Shown: in pieces, positions 61,786 through 64,000 of the stretch
Layout: each line of letters begins with the position of its first letter
Position numbering within the stretch: the first letter of the stretch is position 1
NCBI RefSeq assembly: GCF_900114875.1
Contig: NZ_FPKW01000011.1
Coordinates: 1 to 64,000 of the forward strand
DNA length: 64,000 nucleotides
Direction of reading: 5' to 3'
Source: Chryseobacterium limigenitum
Lineage (GTDB): Bacteria > Bacteroidota > Bacteroidia > Flavobacteriales > Weeksellaceae
Notes under the pieces: model-generated
What the model was told of the DNA's origin: nothing
Seen by the model: the letters and a program-made list of their open reading frames with translations, nothing else
Databases searched by the model: none
Translations under genes and position numbers: made by a program

Positions 61786-61810
61786 AAAACCTGCCACACT
61801 AGCAGGTTTT
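61786..61810. terminator. Terminator after the GLPGLI gene
   Basis: AAAACCTGC and GCAGGTTTT form a 9-bp stem with 7-nt loop; the A-run and the T-run make it usable in both directions between convergent genes. Confidence 0.75.
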
Positions 61811-61815
61811 ATTAT

Positions 61816-62574
61816 TTACAAATGAAAATACCTCGGATCCGGATATTCAAATTCAAAATCCAACTCTGCAATTAATTTTGAAGGCGATATCGTTCTGCCT
61901 TTTGTAGTACGTTCCCCCGAATACGGCAGACCTTTCTGAGCGTTGATAATTTCTTCTTTATTAGGATGAACAGGCGCCACCACATTATACACTTTGGATT
62001 GAGATTGTCTGTACAGCATTTTTTCAACAACCGAACAAATATCAGCGTAATGAATATGGTTGACCAACATATCCAAATTGGAAATATTATAATTCTTCAA
62101 CAATCGCTGATCTCCCATTAATCCCGCCAATCTCAAAATATTGACCTGAGGAAATTTTTCTTTTAAAAAGCCCTCACTCGGAACCTCATCCGCAGATCGG
62201 TCGTTTTCTGTAAATTCTTTTTCAGTCTGAGGGTAAACTCCGGTAGAACTCATCAAATAGAGCTGACCTTTGTAATCTCCAAGAAAGGTCAACAAATTAT
62301 CCTGTCTCTCTTTCATTGAAATCTGCGCCCCTCTCACCCCGGAAAACGGAACCGTAATAATCACAGCATCCAACTGTGGCGCAACTTCCCATTCTGTCAT
62401 TGTTTCAGATATATGATCGGGAAAGTCGACCAGTGTCGTGTGATATCCTTTGGAAGTAAGATCTTGTATTTTAGATTCGGATGTCGTGGTTGCGAAAATT
62501 TCATACTGTCCGGATAATCTCTCTGCAATATGACCGCCAAGCCAGCCACAACCTATAATTCCTATTTTTTTCAT
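61816..62574 (-). CDS. NAD(P)-binding epimerase/reductase-like protein
   Basis: A 252-residue Rossmann protein of the atypical SDR/YeeZ-like group. The cofactor loop is IGIIGCGWLGGHIAERL (G-x-G-x-x-G). Later come LMSSTGVYPQ (in place of the usual catalytic Ser strand) and HIHYADICSVVEKML. The YxxxK motif is absent or atypical, so its reaction is uncertain; relatives are annotated as nucleoside-diphosphate-sugar epimerases or uncharacterised. It converges with the GLPGLI gene. Confidence 0.75.
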   Translation of the reverse strand: MKKIGIIGCGWLGGHIAERLSGQYEIFATTTSESKIQDLTSKGYHTTLVDFPDHISETMTEWEVAPQLDAVIITVPFSGVRGAQISMKERQDNLLTFLGDYKGQLYLMSSTGVYPQTEKEFTENDRSADEVPSEGFLKEKFPQVNILRLAGLMGDQRLLKNYNISNLDMLVNHIHYADICSVVEKMLYRQSQSKVYNVVAPVHPNKEEIINAQKGLPYSGERTTKGRTISPSKLIAELDFEFEYPDPRYFHL

Positions 62575-62618
62575 TGTTTAATTTTATTTATTTAAACAGA
62601 CTTTTATCCTATTTTTCT

Positions 62619-62694
62619 TACCGCAAAGTTTCGTAAAGTTTTTTGACTACTAACTGTTTTTACGTTCGCAAGGGCGTATCACTCAGCAAAGTTT
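62619..62694 (+). repeat. Dispersed repeat family A, copy 4
   Basis: TTACCGCAAAGTTTCGTAAAG ... TTCGCAAGGGCGTATCACTC AGCAAAG, a diverged copy of the 30813 repeat. Confidence 0.6.
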
Positions 62695-62725
62695 TTCGTC
62701 AATAACAATTGACAAATCTTCATTT

Positions 62726-63739
62726 TTATTTTTTTATCTTCTGATATTCGTGATTTGAAACCATCACAGAATCATTAAGTGTCTTCAAGAAAGATAATAA
62801 CTCTTCCTTTTCATTTGCGGTAAAAACAATCGGATTTTGAAGTTCTTTAGCTAATGTCGGACTTTTTTCTATGCCTTTTTCATAATGTTCCAGCACTTCA
62901 TTCAGCGTTTGAAATCTGCCGTCATGCATATAAGGATAGGTGTAAGAAAGATTTCTGAGACTTGGAATTTTGAACATCAATTTATCTTCCGGCTCCATTG
63001 TTTTATTCCATTTTCCGTAGTCTTTGAGTTCTGGATTGATGGGCAGTCCGTTATTTGCAAACTCGTAACTGGAAAACAACGGTTCGGTATGACATGAGCT
63101 GCAATTGTTTTTGAATAATTGATATCCGTTCGCCTCCGCTTCGGTGAATTTTGCTTTGCCCTGTTTTACTTTATCATATTTAGAATTAGCGGAAACAATC
63201 GTCAGCTGAAACTGCGAAAGTGCTTTCATAACCCGTTCCGTAGTTGCTAAACTGTCACCAAAACTTCTGTAAAAAAGGGTTTTATATTCTTTTGATTTAT
63301 TAAGTTTTCGAACCACAGCATTAATATCCTCCCCCATTTCTTTGGGATGATTGATCGGCGCCAAAGCCTGAACATCAATATTCACAACCGAACCATCCCA
63401 CATGAATTTTTTCTGCCATGCAAGATTGAATATCGCGGGTGAATTTCGGTCTCCTATTCCACCTTCAATTCCTTTGCTTAAACTATTTCCGGCATGGGAA
63501 AAGGCTTGGTTTGAGTTATGACAGGAAGAACATGAAATGCTATTATTCCTCGATAAAATTGGATCATAAAACAGTTTTCTGCCCAATTCTACTTTAGCCC
63601 GTTTCAAAGGATTTGTCTTAAAATCATACACCGGCTTCGGAAAATAGGTTGGATACACCAACGGAATTTCCTGAAGGCTGTAAAATGCCATCAATAGTAA
63701 TAATGAAAGAATGCCGAAAGGTTTTAGTTTTGAATACAT
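62726..63739 (-). CDS. Dihaem cytochrome-c peroxidase (CcpA/MauG family)
   Basis: A 337-residue exported protein with an N-terminal membrane or signal helix (ILSLLLLMAFYSLQEIPLVY). Two c-type haem sites are present: C70-SS-C73-H74 and C213-SS-C216-H217. The order GRKLFYDPILSRNNSISC and LNNDSVMVS at the end matches the bacterial cytochrome-c peroxidase family, which reduces H2O2 in the periplasm using electrons from small cytochromes. A few relatives (MauG) modify protein residues. With the exported Tpx it would serve periplasmic peroxide defence. Monocistronic as far as visible. Confidence 0.9.
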   Translation of the reverse strand: MYSKLKPFGILSLLLLMAFYSLQEIPLVYPTYFPKPVYDFKTNPLKRAKVELGRKLFYDPILSRNNSISCSSCHNSNQAFSHAGNSLSKGIEGGIGDRNSPAIFNLAWQKKFMWDGSVVNIDVQALAPINHPKEMGEDINAVVRKLNKSKEYKTLFYRSFGDSLATTERVMKALSQFQLTIVSANSKYDKVKQGKAKFTEAEANGYQLFKNNCSSCHTEPLFSSYEFANNGLPINPELKDYGKWNKTMEPEDKLMFKIPSLRNLSYTYPYMHDGRFQTLNEVLEHYEKGIEKSPTLAKELQNPIVFTANEKEELLSFLKTLNDSVMVSNHEYQKIKK

Positions 63740-63780
63740 TATATCTTTTATTTCTATTTTGGAAATTTTGGCATTTCAAA

Positions 63781-63999
63781 TTATGCACTTGATAATTCAC
63801 TTATATAGAAATTTAATAAACTTAGAATGACTATATAATTAGTAAAACCTTTTCCAACTTCTATTATATACTGATTCTTAAAAATTTTTTGTTTATAACC
63901 TATCATCAAAACTGGCTGATCACCATTGTTATATAAATACAACTTTTTATTAAACCACCCTTTGAATTTATATGTAAAAAATTCAGTGTCCTGATCATA
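63781..63999 (-). CDS. C-terminal 72 residues of an unknown protein (cut by right edge)
   Basis: An open frame enters from the right edge and ends at TAA 63781. The visible part includes FTYKFKGWFNKKLYLYNN, VLMIGYKQKIFKNQYIIEVG and a hydrophobic IVILSLLNFYISEL end that could be a membrane helix. Its start and most of its body lie outside the window, so no family is assigned. Confidence 0.6.
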   Translation of the reverse strand, partial: YDQDTEFFTYKFKGWFNKKLYLYNNGDQPVLMIGYKQKIFKNQYIIEVGKGFTNYIVILSLLNFYISELSSA

Positions 64000-64000
64000 A

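Overview
The window comes from a low-GC Bacteroidota chromosome, most likely a Chryseobacterium or close relative (Weeksellaceae). The supporting marks are two proteins with type 9 secretion (T9SS) sorting domains, a GLPGLI-family protein, a DUF6261-like protein, a monomeric isocitrate dehydrogenase, an NADP-GAPDH-like aldehyde dehydrogenase, and many Bacteroidota-type promoters (TAnnTTTG at -7, sometimes TTG at -33). There is one tRNA and no rRNA, phage, transposase or CRISPR array. The genus is an inference from protein style; no database was searched.

Layout. 1-4.5 kb: a large RHS-like secreted protein cut by the left edge, sitting 6 bp behind a T9SS-sorted propeller protein. 4.5-6.7 kb: an AT-rich stretch with one lone glycosyltransferase, then a cold-shock gene with a long leader. 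7.1-12.1 kb: a tRNA-Arg, a plugless TonB-receptor-like barrel and a long TPR protein. 12.3-16 kb: amino-acid permease, DUF962, DUF4377 lipoprotein, SPFH protein. 16.2-20.3 kb: a Crp/Fnr regulator next to a run of YceI, tautomerase, SDR, NTF2-like and nitronate monooxygenase genes, with a Crp-type palindrome in front. 20.3-29.5 kb: housekeeping and maintenance genes (dgt, Nei/Fpg glycosylase, methyltransferase, SMR pump, AAA ATPase, gcvP) plus two very small genes. 30-32.7 kb: DnaJ-like membrane protein, repeat-rich spacer, and a sigma factor with two small membrane proteins. 32.9-39.9 kb: one-strand cluster of small ligand-binding folds (SRPBCC x3, VOC x3, DinB x2, DoxX, alpha/beta hydrolase) starting with a second Crp/Fnr gene. 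40-47.6 kb: DUF763, a delta-60-repeat T9SS protein, divergent tpx and icd, LysR, NTF2-like. 48-51 kb: AraC - aldo/keto reductase - metallo-hydrolase operon. 51-58.2 kb: small secreted protein, GNAT, a second metallo-hydrolase, S41 protease, a second sigma factor with a membrane partner, and the ALDH/GapN gene. 58.6-61.8 kb: exported thiol peroxidase, a GG-leader cysteine-rich peptide, a DUF6261-like protein preceded by a 42-bp tandem repeat array, and a secreted cysteine-rich peptide with a GLPGLI protein. 61.8-64 kb: NAD-binding protein, dihaem cytochrome-c peroxidase, and a gene cut by the right edge.

The best candidates for something undescribed are: the 59.2-61.8 kb peptide region, with its 56-residue GG-leader peptide and a 42-bp (about four helical turns) repeat array; the Crp-type regulator/operator/operon unit at 16.2-20.3 kb; and several families of dispersed intergenic elements (TIR-bounded 178-bp element, GC-rich TTTCGGCG palindromes, and an ACGCAAAG/TTCGCAAAGGCG repeat). 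Promoter, terminator and repeat calls were made by eye.
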